Translations under genes and position numbers: made by a program
Assembly (NCBI RefSeq): GCF_902463975.1
Contig: NZ_CABQHJ010000004.1
Location: 39,142-103,141, forward strand
DNA length: 64,000 bases
DNA from: Phascolarctobacterium_A sp902463975
Lineage (GTDB): Bacteria; Bacillota; Negativicutes; Acidaminococcales; Acidaminococcaceae
Direction of reading: 5' to 3'
Shown: positions 52,097 through 60,319 of the stretch, in pieces
Layout: the number at the start of each line of letters is the position of its first letter
How positions within the stretch are numbered: position 1 is the first letter of the stretch
Notes under the pieces: generated by a model
The model's input: the letters and a program-made list of their open reading frames with translations, nothing else
Told to the model about the DNA's origin: nothing
Database searches by the model: none

Positions 52097-53641
52097 GTTT
52101 TTGTGTTCCTTGGCCAAAGCATCCCAAACAGGCAGCTGCAGGCCGGCGATTTCGGAGGTGAAAGGAGTACCGTCGTTCTTTTCGAAATGCTTCCAGGCAC
52201 GCAGTACATATTTAAAGCCGATATATTGCAGCGGTAAGTTGCAGTATACCATGAGGATATTGGCGAAGTCGCTCAAATCCCACAGTGCGCCTAAATCCAT
52301 ACCGGCGATGTTGGTGATAACGCCGAAGGAAATAACGATGAGGCACAGCACACGAATGGAATTGATGAAGGACGCCCTACTGGAAATGCGGTTAGCGCAC
52401 ATTTCGGTGAAGGACATGAAGCCCAACAGGCAGGTGAAGGCAAACAGGCCGAAGCAAACGCTTACGAGCAGCGTAACAACGCTGTAAAGCATGTCACTGC
52501 CACCGGTCAGAGCACCGCAGGAGGCTAAGAATTTATCCAGCTTGCCCATCTCGAACCAGGCATTGGCATCAGTTGTGAGCCACAGGCTGCCCATGATAAC
52601 GACAAAGCCTGTCAGGGTGCAGATAACGATGGTATCAAGGAATACGCCTAAAGCCTGCACACAGCCCTGCTCACAGGGATGAGCAACCTCTGCTGCCGCT
52701 GCCGGCATGGTGATGGTACCCTGGCCTGCTTCGTTGGACATCAGGCCGCGCTTAATACCTTGGCTGAGCGCCAGACCGAAGGCACCGCCGAAAACAGCAT
52801 CAGGCGCAAAGGCCTGCGTGAAAACGGAGCTGAAGAACAGCGGAATGCGGTCGATGTTGCCGACGGTCAAAGCAATGACGGTGAGCACATAAATAACTGC
52901 CATAACGGGAACGATGCGGTCAGTAACCTTCGTTACCTTTTTAATACCGCCGAAGCTGATAACAGCAGTGATAACAATAAGCACCGCGAAGGAAATCCAG
53001 TAGAGCGAAGAATTGGTAGGAATGTTCACACCGGAGATTTTGCTGGCGATGGCACCCACGGCGGAAATAGTGTTGAAGCCCTGCGCGGGGAAGCACAGCA
53101 ACGCATAAACGATGTACAGCATGCTGAGCGCAACACCGGCAGCGGCGGAATCGTTCAACAATTTGCGTGCGTAAAAGGGCAGGCCGCCAACATATTCGTT
53201 ATCACGCTTTTCCTTAAAAATCTGCGAAAGCGTAGATTCGGCGAAGGACGTTGCCATGCCGAAGAAGGCAGAAACCCACATCCAGAACAATGCGCCCGGG
53301 CCGCCGATGGAAATCGCACCGGTTACACCCAAGATATTGCCGGGGCCGACACGCATAGCGGTGGAAAGCAAAAAGGCTGTGAGTGAGGAAATACCGTTGC
53401 GCGTATGGTTGCGCTGCATCAGCACCTTCACAGCGAAGATAAAGTTGTGTACCTGTACAAAGTGCAGACGGAAGGTGAAGTAAATACCTGTGCCGACCAA
53501 TAAAATAATTGCCAGACTAAAATTTCCCAGAATGGGGATAGAACCGTACCAGTCGAGATTGCAGGGGAAATCCCAGAACCAGTTGGAAACAATCTGGATT
53601 TTGGCGCAGATTGCGTTAACTGCATCAAATAAAGCTTGCAT
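52091..53641 (-). CDS. Sodium:alanine/glycine symporter (AGCS family)
   Basis: Secondary transporter of 516 residues with about eleven helices. AGCS family stretches: LVGTGIYFTFRLHFVQV near residue 48, a long GPGNILGVTGAISIGGPGALFWMWVSA segment (split by a short loop) near 100-125, and FGLALSQGIKRGLMSNEAGQGT near 265-285, the ligand-binding signature. It imports alanine or glycine with sodium. GGAGAGAGG precedes the ATG. It is divergent from the FAD-oxidase cluster, which raises the possibility that both belong to amino- or hydroxy-acid fermentation. Confidence 0.93.
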   Translation of the reverse strand: MQALFDAVNAICAKIQIVSNWFWDFPCNLDWYGSIPILGNFSLAIILLVGTGIYFTFRLHFVQVHNFIFAVKVLMQRNHTRNGISSLTAFLLSTAMRVGPGNILGVTGAISIGGPGALFWMWVSAFFGMATSFAESTLSQIFKEKRDNEYVGGLPFYARKLLNDSAAAGVALSMLYIVYALLCFPAQGFNTISAVGAIASKISGVNIPTNSSLYWISFAVLIVITAVISFGGIKKVTKVTDRIVPVMAVIYVLTVIALTVGNIDRIPLFFSSVFTQAFAPDAVFGGAFGLALSQGIKRGLMSNEAGQGTITMPAAAAEVAHPCEQGCVQALGVFLDTIVICTLTGFVVIMGSLWLTTDANAWFEMGKLDKFLASCGALTGGSDMLYSVVTLLVSVCFGLFAFTCLLGFMSFTEMCANRISSRASFINSIRVLCLIVISFGVITNIAGMDLGALWDLSDFANILMVYCNLPLQYIGFKYVLRAWKHFEKNDGTPFTSEIAGLQLPVWDALAKEHKNK

Positions 53642-53854
53642 AAGACCTCTCTCCTATAGCTGTAATTTTATTTTGCCCTTGCATTAAGGCGCAGCAAAGG
53701 CAGCTTCATTATCTATATCTTAACCTTTTTTATATTGCTTGGCAATGGGTGCGGGGAAGTATACAATATATAGCGAAACCTATTTTCTCTGCAAGAAAAA
53801 CTTTTTGTGTTGATTTCTCATACATAATTTACAGACAAACAGCGCGATTTGTAC

Positions 53855-53904
53855 TATAATATAAAACTAGATAAGTGACATCTGCTGTCTTTCGCACAGA
53901 TGTC
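53855..53904 (+). promoter_or_regulatory. -10 box and leader inverted repeat before the FAD-oxidase cluster
   Basis: A TATAAT box at 53855-53860 lacks a good -35 at 17 nt. Twenty nt later, GACATCTG (53877-53884) pairs with CAGATGTC (53897-53904). The repeat lies at or just after the expected transcription start, a place typical of a repressor site or a leader hairpin. Confidence 0.45.
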
Positions 53905-53933
53905 TATATGTAATTTAGAAATGAGGGAATATG

Positions 53934-55340
53934 ATGAAAGAGTATAATTCCGTATCGGAACCGTTTTTAGCGGATGTGCGCGCCGTAGTAGGTGACGCCA
54001 ATGTTTTTACCGAGCCTGAAAAACTGGAGCAATATAAAACCGACGAGGAATATGATCCGCGCCGTTTCCGTGTGCCTGAGGCTGTTGTGCGTCCTGCCAA
54101 TGCTGAAGAGATTGCTGCAGTTGTGAAGCTGTGCAACAAGTACAATGTGCCGCTGACTGTCCGCAGCGGCGGTACCAGCCTTGCCGATGGCGCGATTGCT
54201 GTCTGCGGCGGTATTGTACTGCTCATGGAGCGCTTAAATAAAATTATCGAGATGAATACCGAAGCGATGTATGTTGTCGCCGAAGCAGGTGTGCGTACCG
54301 TTGATATTCAGAAGATGGCCAACGAAGCAGGCTATCTTTACGCAGGTGACCCCTGCAGCGCCGAAAGCTGCCTGATCGGCGGCAATCTGGCAACAAATGC
54401 CGGCGGCAGCAAGGCTGTCCGCTATGGCGTTACCCGTAATCAGGTTTACAGCCTGGAGATGGTTACCCCGACCGGCGAAATCGTGGAGGTTGGCAGCCGT
54501 CTGAAAAAATGCAGCACAGGCTATTGCATGGAGCAGCTGGTAATGGGCAGTGAAGGTACCTTGGGCATTATCACCAAGGTAACCTTGAAGCTGCAGCCGA
54601 TGCCTCCGTATCGCTTTGACCTGCTGGCAGTTTTTGATGACCCGTTCAAGGCGCTGGACGTAGTGCCGAAGATTATGCAGGCCGGTCTGAATCCGACAAG
54701 CATGGAATATATGGATAATTCCTATGTGCGTGCCTGCGCTGATTATATCGAATTTAAGGGCGCACCGCATTATGAGGATGGTATTTACGTTATCATTACG
54801 GTAGAAACGTTCAGCGAGGATGAGCTGGACATGAAGATGGAGCAGCTCGACGAGCTGTGCGAGGCAGCAGGCGCTGTTGAGGTGCTGGAAGCAGATGACC
54901 GCATCTGGGCAATGCGCCGCAACTGCCAGGAATCTATCAGCCTTGTCAGCAAGGTTTCTCTGACTGACGATGTTGTTGTACCTGTGGACCGCATTGCGCC
55001 GACCATTAAAGAGATTATGCATATCGGCAGCAAGTATCCCTTCCCGATTCCGGTAAAAATCAATGCGCATATCGGTGATGGCAACCTGCATATCGTTCTC
55101 TGCAAATGCGATTTGGATGATGCAACCTGGGAAAAGATTGTGCATGACTTCCACGAGGAGGTTTATGCCTATGCTTATGCTCAGGGCGGCCGCTTAGCAG
55201 GCGAGCACGGTATCGGTGCCAAAAAGCTGGCTTATATGGAAGAATTTACCCCTGCCGGCGAGCTGGAGCTGATGCGCAGAATTAAGCTGGCTTGGGATCC
55301 GAATTTGATTTTGAATCCGGGTAAGGTTTTTAACGCATAA
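53934..55340 (+). CDS. FAD-linked 2-hydroxyacid oxidase/dehydrogenase, GlcD family (copy 1)
   Basis: Flavoprotein of 468 residues. An N-terminal FAD_binding_4 (PCMH) domain (about 40-215) has VPLTVRSGGTSLADGAI, AGDPCSAESCLIGGNLATNAGG and MGSEGTLGIIT. The C-terminal FAD-oxidase domain (about 220-465) has AHIGDGNLHIVLCK and GRLAGEHGIGAKK. The family oxidises D-lactate, glycolate or D-2-hydroxyglutarate and passes electrons to an FeS protein, Etf or quinone. No partner gene lies in the window. Start: ATG at 53934, five bases after GAGGGA. First of three tandem paralogues, with no terminator between them. Confidence 0.92.
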   Translation: MKEYNSVSEPFLADVRAVVGDANVFTEPEKLEQYKTDEEYDPRRFRVPEAVVRPANAEEIAAVVKLCNKYNVPLTVRSGGTSLADGAIAVCGGIVLLMERLNKIIEMNTEAMYVVAEAGVRTVDIQKMANEAGYLYAGDPCSAESCLIGGNLATNAGGSKAVRYGVTRNQVYSLEMVTPTGEIVEVGSRLKKCSTGYCMEQLVMGSEGTLGIITKVTLKLQPMPPYRFDLLAVFDDPFKALDVVPKIMQAGLNPTSMEYMDNSYVRACADYIEFKGAPHYEDGIYVIITVETFSEDELDMKMEQLDELCEAAGAVEVLEADDRIWAMRRNCQESISLVSKVSLTDDVVVPVDRIAPTIKEIMHIGSKYPFPIPVKINAHIGDGNLHIVLCKCDLDDATWEKIVHDFHEEVYAYAYAQGGRLAGEHGIGAKKLAYMEEFTPAGELELMRRIKLAWDPNLILNPGKVFNA

Positions 55341-55401
55341 GCAAGAGCGCATCTGATTCTTTCTCTGCACTCTTTATAAAAATTAGAAAAAGAGATATAT
55401 T

Positions 55402-56802
55402 ATGAGCAATTATAATTCTGTAACTCCTGAATTTATTGATGAATTAAAAACGCTGTTGGGCGAAAAATATGTCAAAACCGATGCTGATACGCTCGACCGC
55501 TACAAGACGGACGAGGAGGCAGACGAGCGCTGCTTCCATCTGCCGGATGTAGTGGTAATTCCCGCCGATGCCGAAGAAATTTCCGGCGTAGTGAAGCTGT
55601 GCAACAAGTATCTCGTTCCGCTGACCGTGCGCGGCGGCGGCACAGGCATCGTTGACGGCGCTATTGCCGACAAGGGCGGCGTAGTGCTGCTGATGGAACG
55701 CCTGAACAAAATTATCGAGCTGAATAAGGAAGGCCTGTACATGGTAGCGCAGGCCGGTGTGCGCACGCTGGATATTCAGGCAGCGGCGAAGGCGGAGAAC
55801 CTGCTTTATGCAGGTGACCCGTCGAGCAGCGATAGCTGCCAGATTGGTGGTAACCTGGCGACGAATGCCGGCGGCATCAAGGCTGTGCGCTATGGCGTAA
55901 CGCGCAACCAGATCTATGCTGTGCAGATTGTTACGCCTTACGGCGATATTGTTGACCTGGGCTCGCCGCTGAAAAAGTGCAGCACAGGCTACTGCATGGA
56001 GCAGCTTGTTATCGGCAGCGAGGGCACGCTGGGCATTATTACGCAGGTAACACTGAAGCTACAGCCCTTGCCTCCGTATAAAATCGATATGTTGGCAATT
56101 TTCCACGACCCGATGGCGGCGATTGGTGTTGTGCCGCAGCTTGTGAAAGCAGGTATCGACCCGACGAGCATCGAATATATGGATAATCCTAATGTGCGGA
56201 CAACCTCGGAATATCTTGAGTTCCCCGGTGCGCCGCATGTTGAAGACGGTATTTATGTTATTATTACGATAGAAACCTTCAATGAAGATGAGCTGGACAT
56301 GAAAATGGAACAGGCCAGCGATATCTGCGAGGCAGCAGGCGCTGTGGATGTTCTGGAGGCTGATGAGCGTATCTGGTCGATGCGCCGCAACTGTCTGGAA
56401 TCTGTAAGCCTTATCAGCAAGGTGTGCACGACGGATGATGTTGTTGTGCCGGTTGATGAAATGAGCGATATGATTCAGTACATCATTAAAACCGTGGCAA
56501 AATATCCCTTCCCGCTGCGCATCAACGCACATATCGGTGACGGCAACTTGCATATAGTTTTGTGCAAGCTGGATTTGTCCGATGAGGAGTGGGAGTCTGA
56601 ATTAAGCCGCTTTACGGAAGAGGTTTATACATATGCTTATGCGCATGGTGGCCGCCTTTCCGGTGAGCATGGCATTGGCAGCAAGAAGGCACACTTCCTG
56701 GAGCGGTTTACTCCGAGCGGTGAGCTGGAGCTGATGAGAAAAATTAAAAAAGCCTGGGATCCCAATAATATCTTGAATCCAGGCAAGGTTTTTAATTTAT
56801 AA
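55402..56802 (+). CDS. FAD-linked 2-hydroxyacid oxidase/dehydrogenase, GlcD family (copy 2)
   Basis: Second paralogue, 466 residues, same two-domain layout. VPLTVRGGGTGIVDGAI and AGDPSSSDSCQIGGNLATNAGG give the flavin site, and AHIGDGNLHIVLCKLD plus GRLSGEHGIGSKK the C-terminal domain. It is closer to copy 1 than to copy 3 in the C-terminal GDGNLHIVLCK region. Variations in the flavin loop (PSSSDS against PCSAES) and in the substrate-side region suggest different substrates. It starts 61 nt after copy 1, with no hairpin between, and is probably in the same transcript. Confidence 0.92.
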   Translation: MSNYNSVTPEFIDELKTLLGEKYVKTDADTLDRYKTDEEADERCFHLPDVVVIPADAEEISGVVKLCNKYLVPLTVRGGGTGIVDGAIADKGGVVLLMERLNKIIELNKEGLYMVAQAGVRTLDIQAAAKAENLLYAGDPSSSDSCQIGGNLATNAGGIKAVRYGVTRNQIYAVQIVTPYGDIVDLGSPLKKCSTGYCMEQLVIGSEGTLGIITQVTLKLQPLPPYKIDMLAIFHDPMAAIGVVPQLVKAGIDPTSIEYMDNPNVRTTSEYLEFPGAPHVEDGIYVIITIETFNEDELDMKMEQASDICEAAGAVDVLEADERIWSMRRNCLESVSLISKVCTTDDVVVPVDEMSDMIQYIIKTVAKYPFPLRINAHIGDGNLHIVLCKLDLSDEEWESELSRFTEEVYTYAYAHGGRLSGEHGIGSKKAHFLERFTPSGELELMRKIKKAWDPNNILNPGKVFNL

Positions 56803-56875
56803 GACTATCTCAATGGTCTGCTGTAAAACTAAAATATGTAGCATTGTAGCTAAGTAGCAAAGGAGAGATTTTAGT

Positions 56876-58273
56876 ATGACAAATTACAATCCCGTAACCG
56901 AAGAAGTCCTGGAGGAGCTGCGTAAAGCAGTCGGTGCAGAGCATGTAAAAAATGATGCCGAAACTCTGGAGCGTTACAAAACCGACGAAGAGCCGGATGC
57001 TCATTACCATCATCTGCCGGAGGTAGTTGTAGCACCGGGCAGCACCGAAGAGGTGGCTGCTATTATGAAAATCGCCAATAAATATCTTGTGCCTGTAACT
57101 CCGCGCAGTGCCGGTACCAGTGTATCCTGCGGTGCGATTCCTGTTTTCGGCGGCATTGTGCTGCTGATGGAACGCATGAACAAGATTATTAAGCTTGATG
57201 CCGATGCTATGTATATGGAGGTTGAGGCTGGTGCGCTGACCTCCGATATTCAGGCTAAGGCTAACGAAGCAGGCCTGCTGTATGCCGGTGACCCATGCAG
57301 CGCAGACAGTTGCATGATCGGCGGCAACATTGCAACCAACGCCGGCGGCAATAAGGCTGTACGCTACGGCACTACCCGTCATCAGGTTTATTCTATCGAG
57401 GTTGTTACTCCGACCGGTGAAATCGCTGAGTTGGGCAACCGCCTGAAAAAATGCAGCACCGGCTACTGCCTCGACCAATTGGTAATGGGCAGTGAGGGTA
57501 CTCTGGGTATCATCACCAAAGCAACTCTGAAGCTGCTGCCGCTTGCTCCGTATCGTCTGGATATCCTTGCAGTTTTCACCGAGGTACAAAAGGCTGTCGA
57601 CCTGGTGCCTGCGCTGGTTAAGGCCGGCCTGAATCCGACAAGTGTTGAATTTATGGACAACGGCTTTGTACGTGCTGCCAGCGATTATGCAGAACAGCGT
57701 CTGCCGCATTACGAGGATGGCAGCTACGTTATCGTTACCGTGGAAACCTTTAACGAGGACGAGCTGGATATGAAGATGGAGCAGCTTGACGAAATCTGTA
57801 CTGCCTGCGGTGCAACCGACGTTGTTGAAGCAGACGAGCGCGTATGGAAGGTACGCCGCAGCTGTCTGGAAGGCTCCAAGGCTTTGAGCAAGGTATCTAC
57901 CTCTGATGACCTTGTTGTACCTATCGACAAAATCGCTGTCTGCCTGAACCACCTGATGGAGGTTTCCAAGCAATTTGATTTCGAATGCATGTGCCTGGCT
58001 CACGCAGGTGACGGTAACCTGCATTTCAACTGCCTGAAGATGGATATGACCGACGAAGAATGGGAAAAACAGCTCGCAGAGTTCCACAAAATCTGCTACG
58101 CATATGTTTACAGCCTGGGCGGCCGTCTTTCCGGCGAGCATGGCATTGGTGCGAAAAAGATTGACGCACTGGCAGCTTATTGCGACCCGGTAGAAATGTC
58201 TATCATGAAGACTATTAAACGCGCTATGGACCCGAACAATATCCTGAATCCGGGCAAGCTTATCCGTGCCTGA
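56876..58273 (+). CDS. FAD-linked 2-hydroxyacid oxidase/dehydrogenase, GlcD family (copy 3)
   Basis: Third paralogue, 465 residues. Flavin-site segments: VPVTPRSAGTSVSCGAI and AGDPCSADSCMIGGNIATNAGG. C-terminal motifs: AHAGDGNLHFNCLKMD and GRLSGEHGIGAKK. It is the most divergent of the three: Pro-Arg-Ser-Ala replaces Val-Arg-Ser/Gly-Gly in the phosphate loop, and HFNCLKMD replaces HIVLCK. AAAGGAG precedes the ATG. It ends the cluster and is followed by a strong terminator. Confidence 0.92.
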   Translation: MTNYNPVTEEVLEELRKAVGAEHVKNDAETLERYKTDEEPDAHYHHLPEVVVAPGSTEEVAAIMKIANKYLVPVTPRSAGTSVSCGAIPVFGGIVLLMERMNKIIKLDADAMYMEVEAGALTSDIQAKANEAGLLYAGDPCSADSCMIGGNIATNAGGNKAVRYGTTRHQVYSIEVVTPTGEIAELGNRLKKCSTGYCLDQLVMGSEGTLGIITKATLKLLPLAPYRLDILAVFTEVQKAVDLVPALVKAGLNPTSVEFMDNGFVRAASDYAEQRLPHYEDGSYVIVTVETFNEDELDMKMEQLDEICTACGATDVVEADERVWKVRRSCLEGSKALSKVSTSDDLVVPIDKIAVCLNHLMEVSKQFDFECMCLAHAGDGNLHFNCLKMDMTDEEWEKQLAEFHKICYAYVYSLGGRLSGEHGIGAKKIDALAAYCDPVEMSIMKTIKRAMDPNNILNPGKLIRA

Positions 58274-58312
58274 TTCTTTTTGAGCACTGCTGAATAAATT
58301 TAATATAGCGTC

Positions 58313-58350
58313 CGACGTACTCTTATATGCAAGAGTACGTCGCTTTTTTT
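58313..58350 (+). terminator. Terminator of the FAD-oxidase cluster
   Basis: Perfect 11-bp stem CGACGTACTCT / AGAGTACGTCG with an 8-nt loop, followed by seven T. Confidence 0.9.
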
Positions 58351-58435
58351 ATTTACAATATTCCTCGCCTACATTATAAATGTTGCCAACTTGATAGAGG
58401 CATAGTTAAATAAATTGCGGAAAATTAAAAAACTA

Positions 58436-58464
58436 TTGCTTGTAAAATACGCATATGTTATAAT
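58436..58464 (+). promoter_or_regulatory. Promoter of the XRE regulator gene
   Basis: -35 TTGCTT (58436-58441), 17-nt spacer, -10 TATAAT (58459-58464), about 60 nt before the start codon. Confidence 0.7.
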
Positions 58465-58525
58465 GCTGTCTATATAAATTTAATTAGGAATAATGAATAT
58501 ATATTATGAAAAGGGGAGGATGATG

Positions 58526-58834
58526 ATGAATATGACAGAGGAATACAATCGCCTGATAGGCAAGCGTGTAAAAATGCAGCGCATTTCCGCTAAGGTATCT
58601 CAGACAGAATTGGCGAAAGAGTTGGGGGTAACTCAGACGCATTTAAGCAATATCGAAAACGGACGCGCGGGTTTGACAATACCCAATCTGATTAAGCTGC
58701 ATCAGATTTTGGAATGTCCTATCAGTTCTTTTTTTGTGGATATCGAAGGGGAAAAGGAAGCTGATAACAGCAGCGATATAACTCTGGAAAATGTTATGGA
58801 GCTGGCAAGACTCCTGAAAAAGGCACGTGCCTGA
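58526..58834 (+). CDS. XRE-family helix-turn-helix regulator
   Basis: Small DNA-binding protein of about 102 residues. An N-terminal XRE/Cro-type domain (about 8-65) has the helix-turn-helix SQTELAKELGVTQTHLSNIE followed by NGRAGLTIPNLIKLHQIL. A charged C-terminal helix (about 80-102) may dimerise. The start is uncertain among ATGs at 58520, 58523, 58526 and 58532; 58526 lies six bases after GGGGAGG. It may regulate the neighbouring FAD-oxidase or UspA genes, but nothing in the sequence shows this. Confidence 0.85.
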   Translation: MNMTEEYNRLIGKRVKMQRISAKVSQTELAKELGVTQTHLSNIENGRAGLTIPNLIKLHQILECPISSFFVDIEGEKEADNSSDITLENVMELARLLKKARA

Positions 58835-58837
58835 AAC

Positions 58838-58876
58838 AAAAAGCAAAGTCATTTTATGGCTTTGCTTTTTGTTTTT
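58838..58876 (+). terminator. Terminator of the XRE regulator gene
   Basis: Stem AAAAAGCAAAG / CTTTGCTTTTT with a T-rich tail, directly after the stop codon. Confidence 0.8.
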
Positions 58877-58978
58877 GTTGTGGCAGTATTTTTAGGCAAG
58901 CTGTTTTTACTCAGGCAGGAATTTCGGGATTCATGGCGAACTATCCATATATTACATATTTTTTAAAGGAGCAATTAG

Positions 58979-59839
58979 ATGAGTACATTCACCAAGGTCC
59001 TGTTGGCCACAGATCTGTCCCCGCAGGCTGATAAATTGACCGAGTGTCTGTTTTGCTTATGCCCCGATACGGAAACGGAAGTGGTTTTGGCTCACGTCTT
59101 TGATGATGACGATGATGCCGACCCTGACGGTAGCAGCTTTAAAAAAGCGCGCAGCCGATTGGATGGGTATAAAAATGATATAGAGCAGGCAGGCTATGAA
59201 GAAATTTCCATTGTAACCCCGGCAGGCGAGCCCTGCGAAACCTTAAGCAGGCTGGCGGAAGAAAACGACGCTGACCTGATGCTGGTAGCATCTCACCGCA
59301 AGGGCTTTTTGAAGCGTGCGCTGATGGGCAGCACTACCTATGAGCTGGCACGGGCTACAATGATTCCCCTGCTGATTAATAAGGATGAGGAAGATGAGGT
59401 TACAGAAAATCTGCTGGATACTGTGCTGATACCGACCGATTTTTCCCGTAAATCCTTAGAAGCGCTGAACGTTATCCGTAGCCTGCGTGAATATGTAGGC
59501 AAGGTGTTGTTTGTGCATGTTGTTGAGCACAGCAGAAACAAACATGATTACAAGGAAAAATACGGCAGTGCCAAAATGTTTTTGCAAGAGCTGGTAGACG
59601 AAATGAAAATTTTCGGCATTGAAGCCGATTATCGCATTGCACATGGCGTAGCCTCCAAAAAAATTGCTGCTATCTGCGAGCGTGATAATGTCAGCCTGAT
59701 TATGATGACTAAAACCGGCGCCGATATGACTAACGGCGATGACTTGGGCAGCACCTCGGAAAACGTGGTTCTGAATTCTGATTGTGCGGTAATGCTGCTG
59801 CCGGCTGAAGACAGTGATGAGGAGGATTCCTTCTCCTAA
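58979..59839 (+). CDS. Tandem universal stress protein (UspA, two domains)
   Basis: Protein of 286 residues with two Usp domains (about 1-140 and 148-280). Each begins with a typical first strand (KVLLATDLSPQA and TVLIPTDFSRKS). The first ends with the ATP-binding-type ASHRKGFLKRALMGSTT. The second has MMTKTGADMTNGDDLGSTSENV, with an insertion between the glycines. An acidic stretch DDDDDADPD sits in the first domain, and the C-terminus is also acidic. Usp proteins help survival under starvation or stress by nucleotide-linked mechanisms; no specific partner is evident. An AAAGGAG site precedes the ATG. Confidence 0.9.
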   Translation: MSTFTKVLLATDLSPQADKLTECLFCLCPDTETEVVLAHVFDDDDDADPDGSSFKKARSRLDGYKNDIEQAGYEEISIVTPAGEPCETLSRLAEENDADLMLVASHRKGFLKRALMGSTTYELARATMIPLLINKDEEDEVTENLLDTVLIPTDFSRKSLEALNVIRSLREYVGKVLFVHVVEHSRNKHDYKEKYGSAKMFLQELVDEMKIFGIEADYRIAHGVASKKIAAICERDNVSLIMMTKTGADMTNGDDLGSTSENVVLNSDCAVMLLPAEDSDEEDSFS

Positions 59840-59892
59840 ACTGCTGCAGAAGAAAAATTTGATGATTTTATAAAAATTTTTACAAAAAACGC

Positions 59893-59921
59893 TTGACTTT
59901 CATTAAAAATGCCAGTATAAT
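59893..59921 (+). promoter_or_regulatory. Promoter of tRNA-Ser
   Basis: -35 TTGACT (59893-59898), 17-nt spacer, -10 TATAAT (59916-59921), about 75 nt upstream of the tRNA. Confidence 0.8.
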
Positions 59922-59995
59922 ACTACTTGCAGTTATGTTGACTGCGGGTACGTATTGTGCTGGCAAATTGAAAATAGTTTAAAGTTTTCAACCTT

Positions 59996-60085
59996 GGAGA
60001 GATGACCGAGTGGTTGAAGGTGCACGCCTGGAAAGCGTGTGTACGGGAAACCGTACCGAGGGTTCGAATCCCTCTCTCTCCGCCA
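59996..60085 (+). tRNA. tRNA-Ser (anticodon GGA)
   Basis: Class II tRNA with a 7-bp acceptor stem (GGAGAGA / TCTCTCC), discriminator G and encoded CCA (60083-60085). The anticodon stem CACGC/GCGTG holds the loop CTGGAAA, with anticodon GGA at 60030-60032. A long variable arm (GTACGGGAAACCGTAC) and the T loop GGTTCGAATCC follow. The long arm identifies a serine tRNA. It reads UCC and UCU codons. Confidence 0.97.
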
Positions 60086-60140
60086 CTTAAAAATCTGCCG
60101 CACTGAGCGGCTTTTTTAATAAAATCATATATTTGTTTCT

Positions 60141-60265
60141 CTGTAGGATCGTAGAGCCGGGTCCTGCGCAATGGGAGCCTGTGAACCAGGTCAGGTCCGG
60201 AAGGAAGCAGCCTTAAGCGGATACTTTCATGTGCCGTGGGGAAGCCCGTCTTTGCGGTCCTACAG
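60141..60265 (+). ncRNA. ffs: Signal recognition particle RNA (bacterial small type)
   Basis: The invariant apical domain is present: AGGTCAGGTCCGGAAGGAAG followed by CAGCC, with the preceding GGGAGCCTGTGAACC side. The ends pair (CTGTAGGA with TCCTACAG), giving a single long hairpin of about 125 nt. The ends are approximate. It forms the SRP with Ffh to target membrane proteins. In many Firmicutes it sits directly before dnaX; here a reductase gene on the other strand separates them. Confidence 0.93.
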
Positions 60266-60280
60266 GGAAATAAACGAAGA

Positions 60281-60310
60281 AAATCCGTCGCATGTGCGAC
60301 GGATTTTTTT
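60281..60310. terminator. Terminator after the SRP RNA, probably bidirectional
   Basis: Perfect 11-bp stem AAATCCGTCGC / GCGACGGATTT with a 4-nt loop and a T-run on the plus strand. On the minus strand the tail GGATTTTC could also end the reductase transcript, whose stop is 10 nt away. Confidence 0.85.
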
Positions 60311-60319
60311 GTGCTGCGC

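Noticed and set aside
56810..58141. 443-codon open frame opposite the third FAD oxidase
   Set aside because: Parallel shadow frames also occur opposite copies 1 and 2, as expected from shared codon usage; no family features.
53934..58273. Degraded duplicates among the three FAD-oxidase genes
   Set aside because: All three are full length with intact motifs and ribosome sites; none looks like a pseudogene.
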